A DNA stretch of 64,000 nucleotides from Rhizomucor pusillus (taxonomy: Eukaryota > Mucoromycota > Mucoromycetes > Mucorales > Lichtheimiaceae): NCBI GenBank assembly GCA_900175165.2, contig FWWN02000530.1, forward strand, positions 62,001 through 126,000, given 5' to 3'. The notes under the pieces were generated by a model, which worked only from the letters and a program-made list of their open reading frames with translations, was not told the DNA's origin and did not search any database. Both the position numbers and the translations under genes were made by a program. Shown here in pieces: positions 1 through 12,311 of the stretch (within the stretch, counting starts at the first letter, position 1; every line of letters starts with the position of its first letter).

Positions 1-1625
1 TTACCTTGAGAAGTTGCCTGCAACGATGGAGATGCAAGCTCATCGGCTTGCACTACACCTGCTCCCCAGAGCGCAGAAAACGCAATCCCTATACAACATG
101 GCCAGATACTCATCAATAAGCACATTTGCTACGCTGCTAAATGCAAACATTTACCATTTAACAGGTGCAAGACCAATGCGATGTTTGCTCCGCTGGGGCC
201 TTTGGGCAGAACTGTATAAGAAAAGACGCGGATAATAGTCAATACATGACCTAGGATGATCAAGCTCTTGATGCCGAATAATCGTATAAGCTACCAATAA
301 AACAAGTTAGGTCTCACTTTGGCGCAGAGCATTATACATCGCTGCTTACATCGCGAGAATAGAAGAAGAATAAAAGTTCTGTTACGGAGCCCACCAAGCC
401 AGTAAGGCCAACAACAGATGAACTAGCTCCAAGATCTTGTTTTAGAAAGATGAAGAGGAAACTGATGACCATATTGAGGGAAGCACCCATAAGCATCATT
501 GTCGTGAAAAAGAGCAATACTTGTGGTTGCTTCAAAAGTTCTAGAACGTTGGAGGGTTGTCTCTGCGAGGATACCGTTTCGTTGATATCTGCAGTGGATG
601 CACGTCGTCTGTAGGCAGGCGGATTCGATAGATTAACAGCTTCAATGATACTAGATTCTGTTGCAAACTGAATAAGGCGCTGGATCTCGTTCTGTCTGAT
701 CTGCGACTCCTCTTCTATATCCTCTTCCATGAAATCATCATTAAAGTCCATCTGGAACTGTTTCATTCGAGACCGCTGACCCCAATCATCTTCGCTCGCG
801 CGATGTCCAGTTCCTGACACCAAGCCGGTTGAACGAGAAGTAGCGCTAGTGTTGGTTTTGGGCTGTGGATGATGCTGAAGGAAAGGACGGGTCAGACGTG
901 AATTTTGCTCGATCCTTTCTGGTTTGAACTGCGTGCTTCCGGCAACAATGATAAAGCATACGGCAGACATAGCATACACGTAGAATATAGCATTCATGTC
1001 ATTCGTCCAATCTGCAATGAATCCGACCAACGATGAAGCAACTCCAAACGATATTGATCCAAACATACGTTGCCGACCTTGAGTTAGAGTAATGTTAAGA
1101 ATAAATTGTATATCATTCATGCAGACTGTCGTGGAAATTTACCGTATTGATCCTTATTGCGACCGAGGATTTTCAGAACGCCTCCATCCACCAATGGGCC
1201 CACGGGAACGCCAAAGAACGCAAAGCAAACTGAGGTGATCGTTACTAGCGTCACTGTAAGCTTGCTTCTGTCTTGCTCAGACTCAATGTGCTGCACAACG
1301 ACCGAGATTCCCATTACGCTGACGATCGCCAGCGTCGCGAACGTGTGCACTATGCACATAATGTACCGATGCGTCTTTGTCTTGTCTGCTATTGCGGTCC
1401 ATAGAGGGCAGGCAATGGCGGAAATGAAGGGAGCTTTGTTCAAGTCAGTATTTGCCAAGAGTATATTGGTGTTATTCGTATTATCATACCAATGGCCACG
1501 AGCAGTCCAATCTGATCACTTTTCAGTCCTAGTTGAGAAGAATAAAAGAGAGCGAGATACACCGGCGCAGATCCCTGGCACGCGAACAGAAATGTGTATA
1601 ATAGCTTGGGTGCAAGATACGGCAT
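1..1625 (-). CDS. MFSD6-like major facilitator superfamily transporter (3' end cut by window)
   Basis: Multi-exon membrane transporter of the MFS_1-like/MFSD6 family; the substrate cannot be told from sequence. The first ATG (1625) opens with PYLAPKLLY, followed by a hydrophobic run ending in LGLKSDQIGLLVAIG, the usual N-terminus of this family. The next exons give a second membrane block with the loop ADKTKTHRY, then GSISFGVASSLVGF, a long polar cytoplasmic loop rich in Ser, Arg and Glu (about 550-900), and a renewed membrane block. After an intron at about 342-289 the frame resumes with LFGIKSLIILG and GPSGANIALVLHLLNG, and after one more intron with ALWGAGVVQADELA and SLQATSQG, where the window ends. 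The C-terminal helices are therefore missing. The frame is also open upstream of 1625 but without ATG, so an extra 5' exon is possible. Family is well supported; substrate is unknown. Confidence 0.8.
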
Positions 1626-2182
1626 ACCAGAACGCTTGTTAGCCCGGCTTTCTGTGAGCCCAAAATAGGCGGAGCTGAGCAAATGCTTGGCTACTGCTAC
1701 AACACCCGAAAGCTTAACTGACAGTTTTCCGGCCGCATGTTCGTCGACAACGGGTACAGCGTCATATCATATAACAGCTCTCTGTGTTATCAAGTGTCGA
1801 ACAGAGGAAATAGCAAATTATCTCAACAACTGAATGATCAGCGTATCAATCTTACGATACGGTGATAAAACGCCTACAGCTTTTCATATGAACATTTTAT
1901 CCTTTAATGCACCGAAATAGAGAGCAGATAGCTACATAGCAAAAACTGATATTTCTGGTTTCTGCCGAGCTTGCAGTAATAGCTGTGATTGTACTTGGAA
2001 TACGTTTGACTGATATTTACTCTTACAGAATTATCTGTTGGATGGAGCGGCGCACACGGTTGTCAGCACAACCACAGGAGGCAATTTTGCATGAATTTTG
2101 CGGGACGCGCTAAAAAGCAAGTCAGCCACCAAATTTCAGTGATTTCAAACTTCTTTCTTCACACAGGCCCTGAGAATACTCA
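1626..2182. promoter_or_regulatory. Divergent intergenic region, transporter / RIX1
   Basis: About 560 bases between two divergently transcribed genes, presumably holding both promoters and 5' leaders. It is AT-rich in its middle part (about 1800-1960). I see no coding frame with sense and no clear TATA box or repeat. Confidence 0.4.
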
Positions 2183-5100
2183 ATGCCAGCAATACATACC
2201 ACACAACGCGCTCAAAAGCTACATCGTCTCCTTTCTGACTACTTGTCAGACGAAAACCGTATTCAGAAACACATGACCTTTATACTGCAAAGTATTCTGG
2301 ACAATGCCCTCTTGAAAGATCCAGAGCCCGAGCAAGATCGCGATCTCGAAGCGGTGCAACGCAAATGGATCGCACGCGTAAACACCTTACTCCAGTCAAA
2401 AGACATCAGCACACGCTGGTCGGCAGTTGTTTTTGTGAAGACAACAAGCGAGCAATCTCCAATTCTCTTTGCAAACAACTTTCAAACATGGGCGGGTCTC
2501 CTGTCAAACATTGTATCCGTATGTTAATCTGCTCACATTATGCGCGAGAAAGTCACATGCAAACATCTTATTAATTGTTTCTCAGAGAAATGAACCTGCC
2601 TTGGTTTTGAAGGCTGCGATCGAAACGCTCAGTTTGCTCTTTTCATATTCGGCCAAATCCAAGTTGCCAGATCTGCAGGGCGATGTCGTCCACAAGATGC
2701 TCATAAAATTCAACCAGACATTGGTAGCATTGACTCGGAAGGATGATGTTAAAGTAAGTAACTATTGCGTATACGCTTGATATTCTTCTATTCATGCGTA
2801 TATGATACATAGGTTGAAGCATTCAATGCACTAGCTCTGAATGTTGAGTACTTCCCAACAGTATCTCGCCATCTGGCGGACCAGATTACAAAAGCGTGCG
2901 TGACCTGCCTTGAAGGAAGTGAATGCAGCAATTTCTCTCCTGCGGTCGAAGCTGCAGCACATTGTCTGGCAAAGTCCAGTCTTGTTGGAGGCAGAAAAGA
3001 CTCTGCCGCCTTGTGGAATGAGAAATTGATGTGTCTTATTGGATCTATCCATCTGGCTGCAAACACTCTCTTTGACAGCATTGATGAAGGTAAATTAGAA
3101 TGTAGAGGAAAAAGTGCTGCGTAGGGCAGTTTATACTCACTCATTCCTTAGACGATGTCCCACAAGATATCAAGCACAAATTCCCCTTGAGCCCAACATC
3201 CAGGGATCACGTAGAATCGTTCCCGATCCTCTTTAACAGAATCATAGCCCTGCAAGTAGCTATCATCACGTTCCTGAGGTAAGTTATAGAAATGCCAACT
3301 CAAACCTATTCAAGCTTCTAACATCTGCTCGTTTCAGCACGAGAATGTCCATGATTGTTAATGTTCCCACCGTTGCTATCATTCAACTCATATGCCGATT
3401 CTTGAATATATACGAAGGAATACCGGTTAGTCCAATTCGACGATTTTCCTATATACTGTCATAGTTTTGCTTACTTGTGACTATAGATGCGTGAATTCAA
3501 AAACAAGGAAGAATACATTTGGGTCATGACATGCCTTCCAGCTTTGCAAGCGAGCACATGCAAGCTCTTCGCTGCCGTACTGCATTGGTAACTACTTCTC
3601 TTCATCTATCATCGATCATTTACATACTGAGCTCCCTTCAGTTCTAGCAATGCCTTACCACAATATACAAGGCTGTTTGCCAGTATATTGAGCAAACTCT
3701 TGTCAGAAAAATATCAACAACGTCCCTTGAGGATATCTATCTATAAATTGACCACGCTTTGCCTACAAATATACGGTGCGGCTTTTGGGCAAAGTATCTT
3801 TAAACCCGCTATGGCTGCTATACTTAATGATCTGAAAGATCACACGAAAAGTATTTTTCCCGCCACGAGAGCGGTGAAGGTAAATAAGCGAAGTCAGGAA
3901 GAATATGTGTACATGCAGAATACTGAGTAGATATTGTTATTTCCAAAAGGCCGGAACCAAGCGACATGCGGATGCGGATACCGTCAGCAATTCAATGTCT
4001 AGTCTCAATTCTGTCGATTCAGAAGCATGCGATATTCAAGTAGCTGCTTTGGACTTGCTCCGCGAATTGCTCGTAGCACGAAGCTTGTTATTCGATAAGA
4101 AGACCCGCGCACATGTAGACCAGCTGATTATTTCCAAACTGCTCAACTTTACACAGGCAGCCAGACAATTCAAGGAACAGTCTGCTCACTTAAAACGTAA
4201 ATTGTACGAATGTCTATTGGCAACGGTGATGAACCCCTCCCTGTCTCAAGCCAGCGTACTGCCTTACGCGATCCGAATGTTCAGTGCCGGTGTCAATGAA
4301 GAAAACCAAGAGGTATAAAATATGCTCACTTAGTATGTGATCCTTTTTTAGTAATATCTACTTGACTGTTATGTAGCTGAAATCGCTTTGCTCACACTCA
4401 TTGGCTGTTTGCGAATTGCTTATGCATCCTCGTATGCCGCCTATGCAACGGGCTATTCCTGCAATGCCTGCAGATCAGCAGTATCAAGATGATATAGTTG
4501 CTGCTCCAGAAACGGAACCAGATGCAGCTGAAGAACAAAAAAACGAGCAACGGGTGCAAGAAGAAACAGTGCAGGAGCATGCTATCACGGATACACGCTA
4601 CGAGGAACCATCTGCGCAGACAGTATCACCACCAGCGAAAAGAAGACGCTCCAACGAGGAAGCAAAGCAGGTAGTAGCACCTGCTAAAACGCTCAGCGCG
4701 TCGGGAGCAATCTTGTCACCTGTCTACCATGGAGAAAAGACAATCTTTATCGAGGAAACTGTTGTAAAAGCCTCGATTGCTCGTCCTATCAGCAATGAAA
4801 CGCCACAGCAAACAGAAAAAGTCGAAGAGAAAGAAAGAGAAGATTCAACCACGGATGATATTTTCACTACTTCGGAAACATTGTCCAGTGTACCACAGAG
4901 TACCGACATGGGTAATCGACAAGCTTCCTACATGGATATTAGCGGTGATGAAGACCGACGGGGAAAGCAGCTTACACCCGATTTTCTCGATGAAATCCTT
5001 CGTTATCCTTCAGAAACTACCGCGTCGACCTCCAATGCTGGAGAACAATCAATGTCGATGGGAACAATGACACGCAGCGAAACTACATCTCGAACAACTA

Positions 5101-5243
5101 CTGAAGTGACAGAAACGAGCCTGTCCCAAGCAAACTTTACTGCAGAGCAAAACGACAATAATGACAACGGGGATGAGGATGACCTCGAGATACCAGATAT
5201 CGACATGGCTGGGCCTGACGATGACGATGAGGACGAGGAATAG
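2183..5243 (+). CDS. RIX1: Pre-rRNA-processing protein RIX1 / PELP1 family
   Basis: Nuclear scaffold of the Rix1-Ipi1-Ipi3 complex that works in late 60S ribosomal subunit maturation (family knowledge). Seen here: an N-terminal helical domain with the family block STRWSAVVFVKTT, EQSPILFANNFQTWAGLL, followed by alpha-solenoid repeats across several exons, then a long low-complexity tail that contains a basic KRRR cluster and ends in an acidic stretch (ending DDDEDEE) typical of RIX1/PELP1. The first three joins were checked: 2183-2518, 2586-2753 and 2813-3089 keep frame with GT-AG introns of 59-67 nt. Further exons run through about 3152-3280, 3340-3425, 3490-3587, 3690-3880, 3952-4314 and 4378-5243. 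ATG 2183 begins the helical domain directly. Assigned on the N-terminal block plus the acidic tail; the middle is poorly conserved. Confidence 0.8.
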
Positions 5244-5297
5244 TTAAATTGTCAGGACACAAAATATGAAAGTCGATTTCCAGACTAACTGGACTTA

Positions 5298-5303
5298 AAT
5301 AAA
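5298..5303 (+). terminator. Polyadenylation signal candidate (AATAAA) for RIX1
   Basis: A perfect AATAAA lies 55 bases after the RIX1 stop codon, in the 440-base convergent gap before the Munc13-like gene. The rest of this gap (5304-5684) holds no coding frame I can support; a short direct repeat GATCTAAAT occurs twice at about 5401-5417. Confidence 0.4.
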
Positions 5304-5684
5304 ATTTGATTTCAGGTTCAAAAGTTTTTTCACTTTGAGCAAAAAGTGAGCTGTAACTTATCCGAGTGAAACAGACATTACGTTGAAAACAACCATCGCT
5401 GATCTAAATGATCTAAATAGCTGCATATGAAAGAGTTATCATAAGAGTTATCTTCGTGCGGCTAATCCAGATCCACATAACCGACTTGTGTTCGCTGACT
5501 CTAGCCAAAATGTGCTTCCAGCACTGTGCTCTTTTTCTCTCTTATGTGATACAGATTACAGACAAAGCAACAAAACACTGGGGCATTGCCAAAGCGAAAT
5601 AATATTACAATATAGGATTGCGATCGGTAAAGGAGGAGGTTGAGAGGGAAAGGAGATAATAATGTCAAGGTTGGGCAACGACTG

Positions 5685-8600
5685 CTAGTGTCCTTCCAGT
5701 TTTTGAACAGACTCTCGATTGTGACGAGCTGTGCGTATGAGTGATCTGTACTGTGTATTTTCGAGCTTATCCAGAGGTACGGCATCACCATCTTCACCAC
5801 CGTTGAAAAAGACTTTTAGAAGCTGTAAATAAGACAATCAATATTAAAGGTGAAGCGCTTAAAAAGACCCATGTTTCATTCAGATGTACCTCTAGCCATT
5901 TCAGCACAATATGCTCTTCATATTCATCCAATGGTGGGATTTCAGCTTGCTGAGACTCTGACGACGGTGCTGGCCGGACCAAATTTTCCAGTGTATTGAG
6001 GATCTCTTTCCAGATTTTGAGCACTACCAGTTGCATATTTGTTTCTGATAGGTTGTCGTTGAGGATTTTCAGATTTGTCTCGAGATAATCCAGCAAAGGT
6101 GCAATAGCATCCTCGCAGTCTTGCAAACTGGGCTCATGTTGCTTACTGCTGCGACTAAACGATGAAAAGAAGCTGCGTTCTTTGCGTAAAAGCTTGTCTA
6201 GTGCTTTTCTTGAAAGGCATTGACGTATAAATGCACCCATCTGCAAGTTAACGACGAAATCCCGAGTGTCAATTGGAAATCAAAATGCTCATTATTTTTT
6301 TTTTTTTTTTTTGGCTTTTCCCTTACCTGATCAACGATCAGTCCTGCAGCGTCATTTTCCGCTCCTTTCAGTGTTCTAAACGACTTGACAAACCAGAACT
6401 GTATATCATCCTTTTCACCAACTAAACTGACTCGCAGCAACAAAGTTCCTTGCGGATCTAATTTCAGATTGATATCGTGCATCTGGTAGTCGTCAAAATA
6501 CTCTGGTTGCAGTTTGAACCATACGCTGCCGCATTCTTGGTTGGCGCCAATCATGTCTTCATCGTAGACAACAGCGAGCACTTCTGCGCTTCTCTCATTG
6601 AGCCATACATCAAAGGTCTGGTCCCAGCGCGGGTTGAGTGTCCTGTACAGTGTCCTAGTCTTTCCGATTTCCTTCTTGTTGATAGTAAGAACGACGAATG
6701 GATCGCTTAGGCCATTGGAATCCAGGGGTTGCAGATTTTCTGCACGGACTACTTTGATGGAATACAAAAAGTTTGTCTGCTCCGTTTTCTCTACGGTCGT
6801 GCTCGAAGGACTTGCTTCTCGCAAACGTTCCATTCTTTCTGCAATTTCATCCACGTCCATCGTCTGGTACAGTCTATCAAGACGACCACGTGCTGCCTCA
6901 ATATCATTGAGCATCACACACATCTAAAACCACAATGTTCCCGTTTTAGAGACAAGTATTTTGAATATCTACAATTGATTTGTATAATACCTCGGGTGTA
7001 AAATCTGGTGGCGGTTCTTCATCCTTGGAAGAACTGTGACCTAGTGTAAGCCTTGCTTTGTCCAAAAATGATGCGGCGGAAGAAGATGTTTCAGGGTCGT
7101 ATTCGTTTGGAGGGTAGATAGTATCTTTAATAAGGTAATCGAGGGTATTGGTATAATGCTCCAAGGCGATAGCAATGACCTACGTGGATATTTACAGTCC
7201 AGTTAGCGCGTTGCGTGAGATCACAGCTTCCATTTCCATACCTTCGAGAGGACAGTCAGGAATTTACAGCGCTGTAATTCATTAGGCCATTGTAAGTTTT
7301 GAACAAAATCGACAGCTTGGTGAAACATGCTAAACAGATCGACAATAGAGGAGGAGTGCACTGCGGTTTCGCTAATAGCTTTGAACTGTAAAGGAAAAAT
7401 GTCCTTAGTCTCGGATAACGGGACTCTGATGTAGTCTATCACTTCGTCTTTACCTCGTCTTGCTTGATTGCATTTTCGACCCACTCTGGCGTCTGCTCGT
7501 TCGTTGTTTTGAGCCATCGCCTTACATGTGGCAGGAACCATGACTCCACCTTGAAAAGCGCTGCTTTTTTCCTAGATGTGGTAATTTTAATTTGATGAAC
7601 CCACAGCAAAGCTATTACAGCACTGCAACTTGCAACTTACTTTGGTCCGAATTGATCGTACAAACGTTTGAGAGAAAGTACCTTGTGATATAACTCAAAG
7701 GTAACTTCTACGGGTGCTTGCTTTGCCTCCATGCTATGCGCCCAGTTCTCCATTTCTAATGCAAAAAGAGGCATGTATCGTTCCATGACGATACCAGGTA
7801 TCGGCAGCACACTGTACACCACGAGTGTTAATCATCGTTTTTGCATCTCAAAGCCTGAACGATCTGCTACGTACCCCTTGAGTGGAGTCTTGAACTTTCC
7901 CTTTGTAAGGTTAACCAGCTCCTTGATTAACTTGTCGGCCAGTGTAAGAAGGTTCGATAAATTGTCCTTTTCGGTATTATTCATGACTTTTTCTAAAACA
8001 CGCCATCTCATAACAGCCGCACCCTGGTTGATATTGACGGATTAACACGTCGTAAGTCTTAAATAATTATGCAGAGGTATCAACTTGCCTGTACAGTATC
8101 TTCAAGCCGCAAGAATTCTGTCATTGGATCGGCATGATCTTCCAAGTACGCTGGATTTTCGTAAATTTTGTCAAGCATTCCCACTAGATCGTTGACCCAA
8201 TCAGGGCTATCAATAAGTCAACTACGATTAGTCCCGAATAAGCAGAGCATCACCCAATTTCCAACGCACCTAATGGTCCAATATTCAGACAATGCGTTTT
8301 CCAGCGCATATAATAGGATCTGGTTCAAGTCCTCATATGTTCTGATCAAGCTTTCTCTCTGTTATTTTACGGCGAAGTCTTAATTAGTACCCGACAATAT
8401 GCATATAATTATACTGGATCACTTACATCATTGATAGCCCAATTACTGACATCCGTCTCTTTGATGACTTTATCCAGGGCGCGCATAGCATCTTGCACAT
8501 CCTCCAAATCAAGTTTATCCTGCTGGAATTTTGATGCCACCAGTTGTAAATATGTAACTGCACGGAACGGTGCAGAAATTCGCCAAGTACGCCAACATTC

Positions 8601-9894
8601 ACGCAATAAATCGTCCGATTGCACGGATAGAACGCTTGTCTTTGCTCGTTCAGAATCAGGCACAACTTCGAGATCGAAATCGATGCACATTTTCATCAGC
8701 AAACGGAACAGTGATCGCGGATCGTTTGGAACAAACACAAATGTGCTCTGCGCCGAATCTGCACGCTACAATGCCTGTTAGAGATATTCTACTCGAGTAC
8801 CAGCTGGATGGTTTTGAACACTTTACGTCGCTTTGATTGGCCGAGTTGAGGGCTAAATCAGGTTTCATGAGCATCAGCGTGTTCATCAATTCGGTAAGTT
8901 GCTTGATCTCTCGCCGCTGCCAGTTTTCGTATGCCTGCTGCGTAGGGAAATCCTCTCGACGACCGGGGAAAGGCTGGTTCATATGGATATTGTTAATGCA
9001 TTTTTTGAAATCCACCAATAGCATCTAGACGAAAGCGAAGAATGGTGTTAATTGAGTTTCTCAAAGAAGTTAGAAAAGAAGTAAGTATACCGGCTCGGTA
9101 CAGATCGCCTGCAATTCTTGTAATTTCCTGTGGTGTTCCAAATCACCCTTTTGGAACAAATTCTGCACAGTTTGCACCATGGGGAATTTCTCCAATGCTT
9201 CCAAGGAGCTGTCAGGTGGTCCAGGAGTACTGCTGCCGGAAGCTGAGGATACCTGGCGGCGACTTGACGGACGGGATGCCTTTGCAGGCGTAGCTACACC
9301 GTTCAACATTTCCATCAATTCGGGCGTTGCTGAGGCCGGTGCATCTTCTTGGACAGTCCGTATGACAAGCTCGGCGAATTGAGCCATGTGCTTGTTAAGC
9401 TGGTCGTTCACAGACGTCGGATCAATTTTTGCAAGCTCGGTTTTGCTCAACTGTAAGAAGGTGATGATGAGGTCGTTGACGGTTCCGGAAGGTCTAAATC
9501 GCTGCGCTTGAAGAGACTTTCGGAACTGTGAGACTGCAGACACATATGCTTTGTCTTCGCTCGTCATTCGTGTCATCTCCTTTGTCTTCTTCACGTCATC
9601 CAGCCGACGTAGCAGGCCATGCACAATTTCTCGTGTCAGCTTATCTGGCCGCCCCTCATCCGAGAACTTGTCGGTAATTGACCCCAGGACACCTGTAACA
9701 CCAATGTGGATCGAGTGTCTGTCTGATTTTTCTTTCTTTTGCTCTTTCGCAAGCGAGGATTGGGGCCCGGTCTGCTCGAGAAAAGCGCGGATCGCACATC
9801 TCAGTGAAAAGTCGTAAAGGGTTTGCGTGTTCGTATTTGTACTTCGGCTCTTCTTGCCGCCGCGGCGTAGCCGAGAACCGCCTTCTAACTCCAT
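5685..9894 (-). CDS. Munc13-like protein with C2 and MUN (MHD1/MHD2) domains
   Basis: Large fungal protein of the UNC-13/Munc13 type, resembling fission yeast Ync13, a family linked to exocytosis and cell-wall delivery. The N-terminus (ATG 9894) is basic and then helical with a QTLYDFSLRCAIRAFLEQTG block; the middle is an all-helical MUN region spread over about ten exons. A C2 domain follows (about 6850-6420) with the strands SIKVVRAENLQPLDSNGLSD, TLNPRWDQTFDVW and VVYDEDMIGANQECG, so the Asp residues that bind calcium are partly kept. After it comes MHD2: CEDAIAPLLDYLETNL, VLKIWKEILNTLENLV, and after a last intron LLKVFFNGGEDGDAVPLDKL. The stop at 5685-5687 comes soon after KLEGH. An intron just after the C2 domain holds an 18-T run (6295-6312). 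I did not check every junction in the middle. Confidence 0.82.
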
Positions 9895-10071
9895 GTGAGC
9901 CCCGTCCTTATCCTTTTGCGAGTTTGAAAGGGAAAGGGGACCTCAATTTCCCGTTTCGGGCACACCGGACCTGAACGGACTTTGAGGCATCGTCTCTCTC
10001 CGCTGTCTTTTCGCCCAAAGGCGCGCATACACCCATAGCACCACCTCCTGTTTCACCTACTATATCTACCA

Positions 10072-10777
10072 ATGATCAAGTCTGTCCTCATTTTCAATAA
10101 CCATGGCAAACCACGGTTAATCAAGTTTTACCAGCAGATTGTAAGCTATATATACGCCCGCCGCGACGTTGTACTTCCAACTGACTCTGCTGTTTAAAGG
10201 ACATTGCGACGCAGCAGGCGCTAGTGCAGGAAATCTACTCGCTTGTTTCAAAACGACCAGATACCGTTTGCAACTTTTTGGAAGGAAGTAAACTCTTAGG
10301 AGGCAAAGATACCCGTGTCATTTATAGACACTATGCAACGTTGTATTTTGTGTTTGTTGTCGACGAGAGCGAAAGCGAACTTGGCATTCTTGATCTTATC
10401 CAGGTAGAATCGACGGTTAAAGTACGCACATGAAGATAAATCGGCTGACATTGATGCTGCAGGTCTTTGTCGAGAGTTTAGATCGCTGTTTCGAGAATGT
10501 CTGCGAGTTGGATCTTGTAAGTTTTTCGAATTTGATTTACAGTTAGGATTAGCATCGGCTGATATCTTGATCCCTATCATAGATTTTCCACTTTGAAGAG
10601 GTCCACAATATACTCTCGGAAATCGTGCAAGGAGGAATGGTGCTGGAAACAAATATGAACGAGATCGTCAGTGCGATCAATGAAATGAATAGAGCGAAAA
10701 AGAAATCCGGTTCGGGCGCGACTAGCAGCCTAGGCTTGAGAGCAAGCGAGACGTTGCGAGCAGGATTCCGACATTAG
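10072..10777 (+). CDS. APS3: AP-3 adaptor complex sigma subunit
   Basis: Small subunit of the AP-3 clathrin-type adaptor, which sorts membrane cargo from Golgi/endosomes to the vacuole. The protein starts IKSVLIFNNHGKPRLIKFYQ and contains the longin-like sigma blocks VCNFLEGSKLLGGKD, IYRHYATLYFVFVVD, SESELGILDLIQVFVESLD, CFENVCELDLIFHFEEVH and GGMVLETNMNEIV. These match the sigma-3 type rather than sigma-1 or sigma-2. Four exons: the frame reads through introns at about 10141-10199, 10404-10462 and 10517-10583. After the core there is a short Lys/Ser-rich tail ending in FRH. Length (about 165 residues) is near the family norm. It converges on the septin-like gene with only about 110 bases between the stop codons. 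Confidence 0.93.
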
Positions 10778-10886
10778 ATTTGTAAAAAAGTGAAAGAAAA
10801 AATGCCTGTATATATACACGAAGTTTTACATACACATGCTATGTCGACCTGGTTTATTTCGTCGCATTTTGTAGTCTATTTTCCTT

Positions 10887-12079
10887 TTACACGGTTTGAT
10901 TGAATATTCTTGCGTTGATGCCCGGTGGTTCGTCTGCAAGCTTATCTGCAATGCTATTCAACAGTTGCTCCGTACGATACTGCTCGTAAAATTGTTCATA
11001 AGTATCGATGCGAAGGAGACCTCGATGGTCTGTGATAAGCATATCCACAAATTTGGCTAAATCCTCCTCTTCATTTTCCACTTTGCTTTGCGATCCAAAA
11101 ACGTACGGCATGTTTGCGAGGTATTCGAGCATCTTGAACGCATCGTCTTGCTCGTCTTCTTGCTCTTCCACGTACTCTTGCAGCGTTTCGACTATGGAAT
11201 CCAATGTATCTGAGCGCATAAGAGAATGCTCTGTTGCTGATTCTCCAGCAGTAGCATCGTCGACAACTGTGTCATCCTGATCAATGTCAAGATATCCATA
11301 GACTGGGATCTGTAACTGGTTAAAGATTTCCGTTCTGCATTTTTCTTTAAACTCTCGAGTCGGTATCGATGTGTGAGCCTTGCCGATAACCGGGATCACG
11401 TTCGTGCGCGAACAGAGTATTTTCAATATACGGCAGTCATCTTCATCGATCACGAGGTCTGATGCATCGCTGGTGCTTGCCATCCACCGGCTGGAATCCA
11501 GAAAATACAAGCATGCATGAACGTGACTATCCAGAATTGCCTTGGTTCTATCGCGTCTTATTTTGGTTTCCTGTCAACCAGCCAAGGGCAGATAGGAAGT
11601 GAGAAAGAACGACAGAAATTGGAAAATTGAAAATATGCATATATCAATACAGCATATTCCAAGTTTCAGTAGTCTCAAGCACTTGCCTCGTTCAGGGTCT
11701 TTGCAAACTGATGATCAATGTATTTAGAAAAATATTGCACTTGGTGATCCATTATCGTGGGGTCTTGCACAAACCCAGGCGTATCAATAATGGTCAGCGC
11801 TATGCACCCACCACCGGCGAGCTTGTTTTCAAGGTGCATGGAAACATGGTAAACCTCATCCGTAGGACGTGCGTTATCCAGCATCCAAGGTTTTGAAACT
11901 TTGAGAGTACCTTGCAAAATCACTCCTTCCAGACGTCTGCAGAGCGATCTGACAAAGGTCGTCTTGCCAGCCCCGCACTTGCCGACAATCATAATGTTAA
12001 GGTTCGACGTTGGCTGCTCTTTTTTCTTGCTTCGTGATTGACTTGCGTAAAATTTTTCAAGATGAGTGCTGTAAAACAT
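10887..12079 (-). CDS. Divergent septin-like GTPase
   Basis: Septin-type G domain. After a short basic N-terminus come the P-loop GKCGAGKTT, then DTPGF (switch II/G3), and YIDHQFAKTLNEETKIRR joined across an intron, followed by the septin blocks HVHACLYFLDSS, DCRILKILCSRTNVIPVIGKAHT and FKEKCRTEI. The G4 element reads GKAHT instead of the usual AKAD/SKAD. An acidic insertion follows. The block RGRxYxWG that normally precedes the septin-unique element is absent: the chain passes from PYVFGSQSK directly to VENEEEDLAKFVDMLI and then LRIDTYEQFYEQYRTEQLL. No long C-terminal coiled coil. The intron at 11571-11686 has a GC donor. Start chosen at ATG 12079, 28 residues before the P-loop; upstream exons are possible because the frame stays open to 12277. 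Septins build cortical filaments; whether this one polymerises is uncertain. Confidence 0.75.
11571..11686 (-). other. GC-AG intron in septin-like gene
   Basis: The coding frame before it ends in LNE (GAG) and after it resumes with ETKIRR (GAA ACC AAA). The only cut that restores the septin block uses donor GCAAGT and acceptor TTGACAG; the nearest GT would break the frame. Intron length 116 nt. Confidence 0.75.
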
Positions 12080-12311
12080 CTCTTTACCTTTGAAAACAAT
12101 GTAAAGAAAAGAAATAGGTAGAAAATGATAATGCAAACATATTTTCTGCTTTTCCTTGGACGAGTTTATTTCGATCACTGATGTTTGCTTGATACCTTTG
12201 AAAATCAACCAATTGATGATGGCAAGTGACGGTCGCTCCAAGGCATTTTTAATTATCATTGTTGGAGTACAATACAAACAATAAAGGAAATTTAGCTTTT
12301 TCCGAACAAAC

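Noticed and set aside
1157..1642. 161-codon plus-strand frame
   Set aside because: Antisense of the MFS transporter exons, no own features.
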